Source: CAYNLY01 sp964398225
GTDB taxonomy: Bacteria; Pseudomonadota; Zetaproteobacteria; Mariprofundales; Mariprofundaceae
Reading direction: 5' to 3'
Length of the DNA stretch: 21,009 nucleotides
Assembly: GCA_964398225.1 (NCBI GenBank)
Contig: CAYNLY010000029.1
Location: forward strand, 1-21,009
The notes under the pieces are model-generated. The model ran no database searches. It was not told the origin of the DNA and was given only the letters and a program-made list of their open reading frames with translations. The first letter of the stretch is position 1. Every line of letters starts with the position of its first letter. The position numbers and the translations under genes were made by a program. Below are positions 8,626 through 14,647 of this stretch, one piece after another.

Positions 8626-9936
8626 ATGGGACGCCAGCCTTCGCTGCTTGATGGTGGGGCGGCGCAGGATGTGCCGCTTGCGCATCGGATGCGGCCGACA
8701 AGGCTTGAGGATGTCGTCGGCCAGCCGGAGCTTACGCGGCCCGATTCCTGGTTTGCCGCGATGATCCGCGAGGGCCGGGCGATTTCCTGCATCTTCTGGG
8801 GGCCGCCCGGCGTCGGCAAGACGACGCTTGCCCGCATCATGGCCGAGGCCGCGGGGCTTCCGATGGCGCAGCTGTCGGCGGTATCGGCAGGCAAGAAGGA
8901 AGTGCAGCAGGTGATCGATCGCGCCCGCCGCGAGGGCCGGACCTGGCTGCTGTTTCTGGACGAGATCCACCGGTTCAACAAGGCGCAGCAGGATGTGCTC
9001 CTGCCCTACATCGAGGATGGCACGCTCGTGCTGGTCGGCGCGACCACGGAGAATCCCTCGTTCTCCCTCAACAACGCGCTGCTGTCGCGATGCCGGGTGA
9101 TCGTGCTCCGGGCGCTTGAGCCCGAGGCCGTCGGCCGGGTGCTTCAGCGCGCGGTGGAGCAGCTCAGGCGGGAGGCACCGGGCTTCGATCTCGAGGAGCC
9201 GGCGCTCAGGTGGCTTGCCGAAACAAGCGACGGCGATGCCCGCTATGCTCTGAATCAGCTCGAGGCGCTGTTCGAGGCGGATTCCGGGCGCACGTGGGAT
9301 TTGCAGGCCGTGCAGGAGCAGGGTATGCGCCGGGCCGCCCGCTACGACCGCGCCGGCGATTATCACTACGACCTGATCTCCGCGCTGCACAAAAGCGTGC
9401 GCGACTCCGACGCCGACGCCTCCATCTACTGGCTGGCGCGAATGCTTGAAGCCGGCGAGGAGCCGCTGTATCTCGCCCGGCGCCTGATCCGGATGGCCAC
9501 CGAGGACGTGGGGCTTGCCGATCCCCACGCGCTGACGGTGGCGCTGAACGCGCACCGGATGTACGAGATCCTGGGCTCGCCCGAGGGCGAGCAGGGCCTG
9601 TTCGTCGCGGCGATCTATCTCGCGCTGGCGCCCAAGAGCAACGCGGCCTACGTGGCCGAGAAACGGGCGCGCGCGCTTGCCCGGGAGACCCAGGATGCGG
9701 ACGTGCCGATGCACCTTCGCAACGCGCCCACCCGGCTGATGAAGGAGCTTGGGCACGGCAAGGGCTACCGCTATGCGCACGATGCGCCCGACGCCGTCGT
9801 CGACCAGGCGCATTTTCCCGAAGGCGTGGCGCCCGGGCCGATCTACGAGCCGGTGGATCGCGGGTTCGAGAAGCGGCTGCGCGAGCGCCTCGCCTGGCTT
9901 GCCGAGGCGCGCCGGAAGGCGGGAGAAGGCTCATGA
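8626..9936 (+). CDS. rarA: Replication-associated recombination protein A (AAA+ ATPase)
   Basis: A 436-residue RarA/MgsA (Mgs1/WRNIP1) family ATPase that acts at stalled replication forks and single-strand DNA ends. Walker A is GPPGVGKT (59-66), Walker B LFLDEIHRFNKAQQD (109-123), sensor 1 GATTENPSFS (138-147), and LLSRCRV carries the arginine finger near 155. The C-terminal half has the tetramerisation-region signature YHYDLISALHKSVRDSDADAS and the family motif RRLIRMATEDVGLADP. The ATG immediately follows the TAG of the porin gene. Its own stop overlaps the crcB ATG (ATGA). Length and motifs are complete. Confidence 0.96.
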   Translation: MGRQPSLLDGGAAQDVPLAHRMRPTRLEDVVGQPELTRPDSWFAAMIREGRAISCIFWGPPGVGKTTLARIMAEAAGLPMAQLSAVSAGKKEVQQVIDRARREGRTWLLFLDEIHRFNKAQQDVLLPYIEDGTLVLVGATTENPSFSLNNALLSRCRVIVLRALEPEAVGRVLQRAVEQLRREAPGFDLEEPALRWLAETSDGDARYALNQLEALFEADSGRTWDLQAVQEQGMRRAARYDRAGDYHYDLISALHKSVRDSDADASIYWLARMLEAGEEPLYLARRLIRMATEDVGLADPHALTVALNAHRMYEILGSPEGEQGLFVAAIYLALAPKSNAAYVAEKRARALARETQDADVPMHLRNAPTRLMKELGHGKGYRYAHDAPDAVVDQAHFPEGVAPGPIYEPVDRGFEKRLRERLAWLAEARRKAGEGS

Positions 9937-10310
9937 TCCGCGAGATGCTGGCGATCGCGGCCGGCGGGGCGGTGGGCGCGGTGCTGCGCTGGCTGGCGGC
10001 CTCGGCCGTGCAGCGGCTGTCCGGAGGCGCGTTTCCCTGGGGAACGCTGTTCGTGAACGCGCTCGGAAGCCTTCTGCTCGGCTTTTTGTTCGTCTGGCTG
10101 ATCGAGCGTTCGAGCGCGGGCGAGCTTGCGCGGCTGGCGCTCACCGTGGGGTTTCTTGGCGCGTTCACGACCTTTTCGACCTTCTCGCTGGAAAGCGTCC
10201 GCCTGCTTCAGGAAGGGGCGCTGGGGCTTGCGCTGGCCAATGTGCTCGCGCAGGTCGTGCTCTGCCTCGTGCTTGCCTGGCTCGGGGTGCAACTGGCGCG
10301 TCTCTTGTAA
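9933..10310 (+). CDS. crcB: Fluoride ion channel CrcB/Fluc
   Basis: A 125-residue inner-membrane protein that forms a dual-topology dimeric channel releasing cytoplasmic fluoride. Four hydrophobic helices are evident. Family motifs are GGAVGAVLRW near the N-terminus, WGTLFVNALGS with the pore Asn, and FLGAFTTFSTFS, which supplies the central Na-binding turn and the phenylalanine track. It is the last gene of the pyrE-crcB run and overlaps rarA by four bases. No fluoride riboswitch is expected or seen upstream because the gene is internal to the operon. Confidence 0.95.
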   Translation: MIREMLAIAAGGAVGAVLRWLAASAVQRLSGGAFPWGTLFVNALGSLLLGFLFVWLIERSSAGELARLALTVGFLGAFTTFSTFSLESVRLLQEGALGLALANVLAQVVLCLVLAWLGVQLARLL

Positions 10311-10337
10311 GGAGGCAAGGGGTGCGCGGAAAACGAA

Positions 10338-10363
10338 AACGCCCGGCGGATCCGCCGGGCGTT
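10338..10363. terminator. Bidirectional hairpin between crcB and the peroxidase gene
   Basis: A perfect 26-base palindrome (13-bp arms, centre GGATCC) occupies the short gap between convergent genes. On the minus strand it is followed by TTTTCGTTTT-like sequence, making a good intrinsic terminator for the peroxidase gene. On the plus strand it is followed by GTTCGTCGTT, a poorer tract, so it probably also ends the crcB operon but less cleanly. Confidence 0.85.
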
Positions 10364-10382
10364 CGTCGTTCGGGCTGAAGGC

Positions 10383-11390
10383 TCAGTCGCTGAACTTCAC
10401 CGTCCGCCCCTTGGGGCGGGGCAGCGCCGGATAGCGGATTTCGGGCATCTCGCCGGTCAGGGTTTCGAGGAAGGCGACGATGTCCGCAACGTCCCGGTCG
10501 GAAAGCCTCACGCCCAGCTGCTCGCGGGCCATGATCCGCACCGCCTCGTCGAGCGTGGCCACCGAACCGTCGTGGAAGTAGGGCGCGGTCATCGCGACGT
10601 TGCGCCAGCTCTGGACGCGGAACACGTGATCGTCGTCCGGATTGCCGGTGACCATCTTGCGCCCCTCGTCCTTGCCGTAGTTGAACTTCATGAACTCGTT
10701 GTTGGTGAACAGCGGACCGGAATGGCAGCCCGTGCAGCCGATTTCCGCGACCTTCCGCATGCCGCGCTTGGCGGCTGCCGGCAGATCGATCTCGCCGCGG
10801 GCGAAGCGGTCGAACGGCGCATTCGGCGTGATCAGCGTGCGCTCGAAGGCCGCGATCGCCTTGGCCATGTTGTCGAAGCTGACGCTGTTCGGGCCGAAGG
10901 CCTTCTCGAACAGCGGACCGTAACCGGCATCCTTCAGGCGCTTGACGATTTCCTCGGGCGAAACCATCGCCATCTCCACCGGATTGAGCGGCGGGCCCTT
11001 GGCCTGATCCTCAAGCTGGGGCGCGCGCCCGTCCCAGAACTGCGCCGCCCAGAAGGCCGCGTTCAGCACGGTCGGCGCGTTGCGGCCGCCGCGCTGCCAC
11101 TTGTGGCCGATCGAGGTTTTCTCGTTGTCCACGCCCCATGTGCCCAGGTTGTGGCAGGAGTTGCACGAAATCGTGCCGCTGCGGGACAGGATCGGATCGA
11201 AATACAGCTTCTTGCCGAGCTCGACCTTGGCCGGCGTCGTCGGATTGTCCTTCTGCGTGGGCACTTCCGTGGGAAGCGGCCCCATGCCCTCGGGAAGCTT
11301 CGGCTTGCCCGCATGGGCGGCCGGTGCCGCGGCGATCAGGACCGCAAGCAGGGCGCCCGCGCTTGCAAGGCTTCGCAGTGTTCGGCTCAT
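10383..11390 (-). CDS. Di-haem cytochrome c peroxidase (periplasmic)
   Basis: A 335-residue bacterial di-haem peroxidase that reduces hydrogen peroxide to water in the periplasm using electrons from cytochrome c or azurin-type donors. An N-terminal signal peptide ends at PAAHA (residues 1-27). Two CxxCH haem sites are present: CNSCH (76-80) and CTGCH (219-223). Family segments include LGKKLYFDPILSRSGTISC, FWDGRAPQLEDQAKGP, NPVEM, AFERTL and YFHDGSVATLDEAV. The start at 11390 was chosen over an upstream ATG because AAGGAGA sits about six bases before it and the signal peptide begins there. It diverges from a PerR-like regulator with a palindrome inside its promoter, suggesting peroxide-responsive control. 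Confidence 0.94.
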   Translation of the reverse strand: MSRTLRSLASAGALLAVLIAAAPAAHAGKPKLPEGMGPLPTEVPTQKDNPTTPAKVELGKKLYFDPILSRSGTISCNSCHNLGTWGVDNEKTSIGHKWQRGGRNAPTVLNAAFWAAQFWDGRAPQLEDQAKGPPLNPVEMAMVSPEEIVKRLKDAGYGPLFEKAFGPNSVSFDNMAKAIAAFERTLITPNAPFDRFARGEIDLPAAAKRGMRKVAEIGCTGCHSGPLFTNNEFMKFNYGKDEGRKMVTGNPDDDHVFRVQSWRNVAMTAPYFHDGSVATLDEAVRIMAREQLGVRLSDRDVADIVAFLETLTGEMPEIRYPALPRPKGRTVKFSD

Positions 11391-11440
11391 CGGTATTCTC
11401 CTTGTTGGATGGGATTGGGGCGAGCATGTCACCCTTCGCC

Positions 11441-11469
11441 ATTAAACAGGAATGATTCCTGTCTGTCAA
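11441..11469 (-). promoter_or_regulatory. Sigma-70-type promoter of the cytochrome c peroxidase gene
   Basis: On the minus strand TTGACA (11464-11469, perfect -35), an exact 17-base spacer (11447-11463) and TTTAAT (11441-11446, 5 of 6 to TATAAT) form a near-consensus promoter. It lies about 50 bases upstream of the ATG at 11390. It is the best core promoter in the window. Confidence 0.75.
11446..11462. promoter_or_regulatory. Palindromic operator, probable PerR/Fur-family box
   Basis: ACAGGAATGATTCCTGT is a perfect dyad with 8-base arms around one central base. It contains the AATNATT core and 7-1-7 symmetry of Fur/PerR-family boxes. It fills the spacer between -35 and -10 of the peroxidase promoter, so a bound dimer should exclude RNA polymerase. 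It is also upstream of the divergent Fur-family gene, consistent with autoregulation. Confidence 0.65.
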
Positions 11470-11471
11470 TC

Positions 11472-11500
11472 TTTACTGTATATCGCCATCCCCCTAGACT
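11472..11500 (+). promoter_or_regulatory. Possible promoter of the Fur/PerR-family gene
   Basis: TTTACT (4 of 6 to TTGACA), a 17-base spacer and TAGACT (4 of 6 to TATAAT) lie just before the gene. The -10 ends six bases before the ATG, so transcription would start at the initiation codon. An alternative -10, TATATC at 11479-11484, would give a leader of about 16 bases. Confidence 0.4.
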
Positions 11501-11506
11501 GTCGGA

Positions 11507-11920
11507 ATGGAAACCCTGGCGGAACAGTTGCGCGCGCGCGGCCTCAAGGCGACGCCGCAGCGGCTTGCGGTCGCGCAGGCGATGCTTGCCGGGCCGCGCC
11601 ATGCCACGCCGCAGCAGCTTCGGGCGGAGCTGGCCGAGCGGTTTCCGACGCTTTCGCTGAACACGCTCTACCAGATGCTGCATGCTTTCGTCCGCCACGG
11701 GCTTTTGCGCGAGGTATCGGTTGGCGGGCGGACCTGGTTCGACAGCCGCACCGAGCCGCATGCGCATGCGGTCTGCCGGAGTTGCGGCCGGATCGAGGAT
11801 GTTCCGGCGGCAGGCATCGAGCCGCCCGAACAGCTTGAAGGCTGGGCGCTCGGCGAGGCGGCCCTGATCTGGGAAGGGCTGTGCCCGCGATGCGGGAAAG
11901 AGGACTCTACTCGGCCGTAA
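11507..11920 (+). CDS. Fur-family metalloregulator, PerR-like
   Basis: A 137-residue Fur-superfamily repressor with an N-terminal winged helix (TPQRLAVAQAML, recognition region SLNTLYQMLHAF) and a C-terminal dimer domain. Two CxxC pairs, CRSC (90-93) and CPRC (126-129), form the structural zinc site. Aligning by hand to Bacillus subtilis PerR places His32, Asp79, His85, His87 and Asp98 exactly at the PerR regulatory metal ligands His37, Asp85, His91, His93 and Asp104. The Asp at the last position is linked to peroxide sensing. I infer a peroxide sensor, with Fe or Mn as cofactor, that controls the divergent peroxidase gene. There is no clear Shine-Dalgarno. The 3' end overlaps convergent argB by 14 bases. 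A zinc (Zur) or generic Fur role is less likely but not excluded. Confidence 0.88.
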   Translation: METLAEQLRARGLKATPQRLAVAQAMLAGPRHATPQQLRAELAERFPTLSLNTLYQMLHAFVRHGLLREVSVGGRTWFDSRTEPHAHAVCRSCGRIEDVPAAGIEPPEQLEGWALGEAALIWEGLCPRCGKEDSTRP

Positions 11921-12794
11921 ACACCGTGCCGACGCCTTCGTCGGTGAAGATTTCGAGCAGCAGCGCGTGCGGCACGCGACCGTCGATGATGTGCGCCTGG
12001 CCCACGCCTCCGGCGACCGCGTCCAGGCAGGTGCGAACCTTCGGGATCATGCCGCCCGCGATCGTGCCGTCCTCAATCAGCGCCTGCGCCTGATCGGCGG
12101 TGAGCTGGGAGAGCAGCCGGCCTTCGCGATCGAGCACGCCGGGCACGTCGGTGAGCAGGATCAGCTTGGCCGCGCCCAGCGCCTCGGCGATTGCGCCGGC
12201 CACGAGGTCGGCGTTGATGTTGTAGCTCTGGCCCTCGTTCCGGTCGTATCCGATCGGGGCGATGACCGGCACGAAACGGTCGCGCTCGAGCACTTCGAGC
12301 ACGGCGGTGTTCACCCGCTCGACCCGGCCGACGTGGCCCAGATCGATGATCTCGGGCACGTCGAGCTCGGGCGCGTGCCGTTCCACCTTCAGCTTCCGCG
12401 CGCAGATCAGTCCGCCGTCCTTGCCGGACAGACCCACGGCCTTGCCGCCGGCGCGGTTGATGCCGGCGACGATTTCCTTGTTCACGAGCCCGGCAAGCAC
12501 CATTTCGACGACGTCCATCGTCTCCCGGTCGGTGACCCGCATGCCCTGCACGAACCGGGCTTCCTTGCCGATTTTTTCCAGCATCGCGCCGATCTGCGGT
12601 CCGCCGCCGTGGACGACGACCGGGTGAATGCCGACCTGCTTGAGCAGCGTGACGTCGCGGGCGAAGCCCGCCTTGAGCTCGGCGTCGACCATCGCGTGCC
12701 CGCCGTATTTGATCACGATCGTCTGATCCGCGAAGCGCTGCAGGTAGGGCAGGGCCTCGATCAGCGTTTTCGCGCGTGCCTGGGCGTGTTTCAC
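11907..12794 (-). CDS. argB: Acetylglutamate kinase
   Basis: A 295-residue enzyme that phosphorylates N-acetylglutamate in the second step of arginine synthesis. The amino-acid-kinase fold is clear: IVIKYGGHAM, VVVHGGGPQIGAML, the N-acetylglutamate-binding RVTDRETMDVVEMVLAG, VNKEIV, and LLTDVPGVLDREGRLLSQLT. IAGGMIPKV and GTVFTAE close the protein. The start is GTG at 12794, with AGGAGG seven bases upstream, inside the end of the preceding gene; the GTGA overlap couples the two genes. The extra N-terminal helix (about 1-24) is typical of arginine-sensitive, PII-binding hexameric forms. That is a family inference, and a PII gene is present at 14268. Confidence 0.97.
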   Translation of the reverse strand: MKHAQARAKTLIEALPYLQRFADQTIVIKYGGHAMVDAELKAGFARDVTLLKQVGIHPVVVHGGGPQIGAMLEKIGKEARFVQGMRVTDRETMDVVEMVLAGLVNKEIVAGINRAGGKAVGLSGKDGGLICARKLKVERHAPELDVPEIIDLGHVGRVERVNTAVLEVLERDRFVPVIAPIGYDRNEGQSYNINADLVAGAIAEALGAAKLILLTDVPGVLDREGRLLSQLTADQAQALIEDGTIAGGMIPKVRTCLDAVAGGVGQAHIIDGRVPHALLLEIFTDEGVGTVFTAE

Positions 12795-13306
12795 CGGTTT
12801 GCCTCCTCAACCGGCACCGTCCGGCGACGGTGCTCGGGCTCGACATCAAGCAGCACCGACCAGCCCCAGATCAGGCCGACCGTGGCCAGCGTGATTCCCA
12901 GGCTTTCGAGCAGATGCCCGCTGTCCGGATCCTGAAGCTGGGCGCCCATCGGAATGAAGACGAGCACCGCGATGAACAGCGTGGCAAAGCGCGTCCATCC
13001 GCAGGAGATCCGGAACATCACGCAGGCCGCCGCCGGTACACTCATCAGCGCGTAAAGCGTAAGGATGATCCAGTGTTTTTCGCCGTCCGCGGCCGTGAGC
13101 GTGGCCCAGACGCCTTCGCCGCCGGCAAGGCGGTTTTCCATCGCCGCGCCGAGCAACAGCACGCCGGCCGCGGTGGCGGCCCAGATCAGCCAGCCGGCCC
13201 AGATCCGCCGCCTGCTCAGACGGTTCATCCAGACACCGTTGCCGACCAGGTACATCAGGGCGGCAAAGCCCATGCCCAGCGGCGCGTAGGTGAAATCCAT
13301 GTGCAT
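12791..13306 (-). CDS. Unknown five-helix membrane protein upstream of argB
   Basis: A 171-residue integral membrane protein I do not recognise. Five hydrophobic segments are visible at about 8-26, 36-55, 79-97, 106-122 and 134-153. The loop between helices 2 and 3 is polar (AADGEKH), and the C-terminal tail is charged (EPEHRRR). There are no obvious catalytic or metal motifs, although helix 3 is followed by an isolated Cys (FRISCGW). The ATG at 13306 (MHMDFTYAPLG) is chosen because CAGGGG lies about seven bases upstream. An ATG two codons later is also possible, and the longer frame to 13342 starts with TTG and has no Shine-Dalgarno. Its stop overlaps the argB GTG (GTGA), so the two are co-translated. 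Confidence 0.72.
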   Translation of the reverse strand: MHMDFTYAPLGMGFAALMYLVGNGVWMNRLSRRRIWAGWLIWAATAAGVLLLGAAMENRLAGGEGVWATLTAADGEKHWIILTLYALMSVPAAACVMFRISCGWTRFATLFIAVLVFIPMGAQLQDPDSGHLLESLGITLATVGLIWGWSVLLDVEPEHRRRTVPVEEANR

Positions 13307-13415
13307 CGGCGGCCCCTGTCGTTGGCGAAGATGGAGCTGCAAGCCTAAACGCTTGCGTACGGCAAATCACCCACGAGCGGCATCCTGGGGCATATGCTCA
13401 TGAAATGAACTTCAG

Positions 13416-13434
13416 GCGCCTAAAAAATAGGCAC
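13416..13434. promoter_or_regulatory. AT-centred dyad upstream of the sigma-54 promoter
   Basis: GCGCCTA-AAAAA-TAGGCAC is an inverted repeat with one mismatch in seven-base arms. Its centre is roughly 85 bases upstream of the predicted sigma-54 start site, where an enhancer-binding protein could sit. It does not match the NtrC consensus spacing (TGCACC-N5-GGTGCA), so assignment to NtrC is doubtful. Confidence 0.3.
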
Positions 13435-13472
13435 GAATTCCTGCAGAATCCCGAAAATCAAGGTTTATGTTG

Positions 13473-13533
13473 CATGGATTCCTGGCATGTTGGCTGCTTC
13501 CAGCCGGTCGCTGCCCGAAGGGCGGAATCCATG
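13473..13533. repeat. 10-bp perfect inverted repeat enclosing two small hairpins
   Basis: CATGGATTCC (13473-13482) and GGAATCCATG (13524-13533) are exact reverse complements. Between them lie GGCTG-CTTC-CAGCC (13492-13505) and GCCC-GAA-GGGC (13513-13523), the latter abutting the outer stem. The whole could fold as a three-way junction. It overlaps the sigma-54 promoter of the nitrogen operon. Confidence 0.6.
13483..13498 (+). promoter_or_regulatory. Sigma-54 (-24/-12) promoter of the porin-glnK-amtB operon
   Basis: TGGCATG-N4-CTGCT matches the RpoN consensus TGGCAYR-N4-TTGCW at all but one position, with the invariant GG and GC separated by exactly ten bases. The predicted start is near 13509, giving a leader of about 50 bases. 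Ammonium-transport operons are classic NtrC/sigma-54 targets, which fits the downstream genes. Confidence 0.65.
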
Positions 13534-13557
13534 GACATGACAAAAGGAGAAGGAACG

Positions 13558-14250
13558 ATGCAGACTGATCGATGGCTCTGGCTGGGGATCCTCGCGCTGA
13601 TGCTCGGCCCGATGGCGCAAGCGCAGGCCGCAGGGCTAAGTCCAAGCGGGGATATCGGTGTGTTCAGCCAGTACATGTGGCGCGGCATGCAGCAGACCTC
13701 CACGCCTTCGGTTCAAGGGGACCTTGGTATGGATTTCGGAGGCGGACTTTCGGCCAACGTCTGGTTCGCATCGCTCAACGGTAATTCAGCCCAGGGCGGC
13801 CAGAAGACGGAGTTTGATTTGACGCTCGATTACTCGGGCGAGCTCGGCGGCCTGAGCTACTCGGTTGGGGCCATCGGCTACACGTATCTGAATGCCGCCT
13901 CGGGCAACGCGGCCGAGCTTTATCTGGGCGTGGGCTATGGACCGGCAAGCCTGACCTATTACTACGCCGTGACGGGCGCCTGGAAAAAGGACGCCTACCT
14001 GGACCTTGGGCTGTCCGCGTCCCTGTCCGGATTTGATCTGGGTGCCGATTTCGGCTTCTACCTGCCGGCGGCGGCCACTTCATTCCCGACCACGAAAAAC
14101 GAACTTGGTCACGTCGATCTGAGCGTGAGCAAGGATGTGGACATTGCCGGCGTGACGATGACGCCCTCGTTGCTGCTGTCGATTCCGACCTATACCGGCC
14201 GGCCGCACAACGCGCTTCAGTTCGTGGCCGGTGTGAACTTCGGATTCTGA
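13558..14250 (+). CDS. TorF/Gcw_chp family putative outer-membrane porin
   Basis: A 230-residue protein of the Gcw_chp (TIGR02001/PF09694, 'TorF family putative porin') group. A signal peptide (WLWLGILALMLGPMAQAQA) ends near residue 22. The mature protein begins with the family hallmark GDIGVFSQYMWRGMQQTSTPSVQG, followed by alternating strands rich in Tyr, Gly and Leu, and ends in NFGF with a terminal Phe, so an outer-membrane beta-barrel is likely. The ATG at 13558 has a very strong AAAAGGAGAAGG upstream; the frame is open back to 13405 but family similarity and signal peptide start here. It is 17 bases from glnK and shares the sigma-54 promoter, suggesting a role in nitrogen-compound entry. 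That role is inferred from context only. Confidence 0.85.
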   Translation: MQTDRWLWLGILALMLGPMAQAQAAGLSPSGDIGVFSQYMWRGMQQTSTPSVQGDLGMDFGGGLSANVWFASLNGNSAQGGQKTEFDLTLDYSGELGGLSYSVGAIGYTYLNAASGNAAELYLGVGYGPASLTYYYAVTGAWKKDAYLDLGLSASLSGFDLGADFGFYLPAAATSFPTTKNELGHVDLSVSKDVDIAGVTMTPSLLLSIPTYTGRPHNALQFVAGVNFGF

Positions 14251-14267
14251 AAAGGGGGAACAGGACC

Positions 14268-14606
14268 ATGAAGATGATTCGCGCGGTGATCAAACCGTTC
14301 AAGCTGGATGATGTGAAGGATGCGCTCGCCGATCTCGGCATCCACGGCATGACCGTCACCGAGGTCAAGGGCCACGGCCGCCAGAAGGGCCATACCGAGC
14401 TCTACCGCGGCGCGGAATATCAGGTCGATTTCCTGCCCAAGACGCTCGTCGAGGTCGTCGTCGACGAGGAGGTGCTGGATCGGGCCGTGGAGGCCATTGT
14501 CGAGGCCGCCCGGACCGGCAAGGTCGGCGACGGCAAGATCTTCGTGCTGCCGATTGAGCGGGTGGTGCGCATCCGCACGGGCGAAACGGACCACGACGCC
14601 ATCTGA
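14268..14606 (+). CDS. glnK: Nitrogen regulatory PII protein
   Basis: A 112-residue PII signal protein that senses 2-oxoglutarate and ATP/ADP and blocks AmtB when ammonium is plentiful. The T-loop holds Tyr51 in RGAEYQVDFLPK, the uridylylation site, and the second signature TGKVGDGKIFVLP lies at 83-95. The first PII signature resembles GlnB/GlnK equally, so the name rests on its position directly before amtB. Shine-Dalgarno-like AAGGGGGA and CAGGA lie upstream of the ATG. It is expected to be controlled by NtrC and sigma-54 through the promoter at 13483. Confidence 0.95.
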   Translation: MKMIRAVIKPFKLDDVKDALADLGIHGMTVTEVKGHGRQKGHTELYRGAEYQVDFLPKTLVEVVVDEEVLDRAVEAIVEAARTGKVGDGKIFVLPIERVVRIRTGETDHDAI

Positions 14607-14647
14607 GCAAGTCGATCGAACAACCGGATCAAGGAGGAATGAATCCA

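Noticed and set aside
7141..9813. An 890-codon open frame on the minus strand
   Set aside because: It is antisense to lolA, the FadL-type porin and rarA, all with intact family motifs. Long antisense frames are expected in GC-rich coding DNA, and its translation is Arg/His/Pro-rich with no domain.
13348..13375. TTGC-N5-GCAA dyad near 13353-13365 as a LacI-type operator
   Set aside because: Arms of only four bases occur often by chance and no LacI-family gene is nearby.
13429..13446. A second sigma-54-like site, AGGCACG followed by CTGCA
   Set aside because: The GG-GC spacing is eleven bases instead of the invariant ten.
13405..13557. Upstream extension of the TorF-type porin to an ATG at 13405
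   Set aside because: It would place the start upstream of the sigma-54 promoter, bury the signal peptide and lack a ribosome-binding site. The ATG at 13558 has a strong one.
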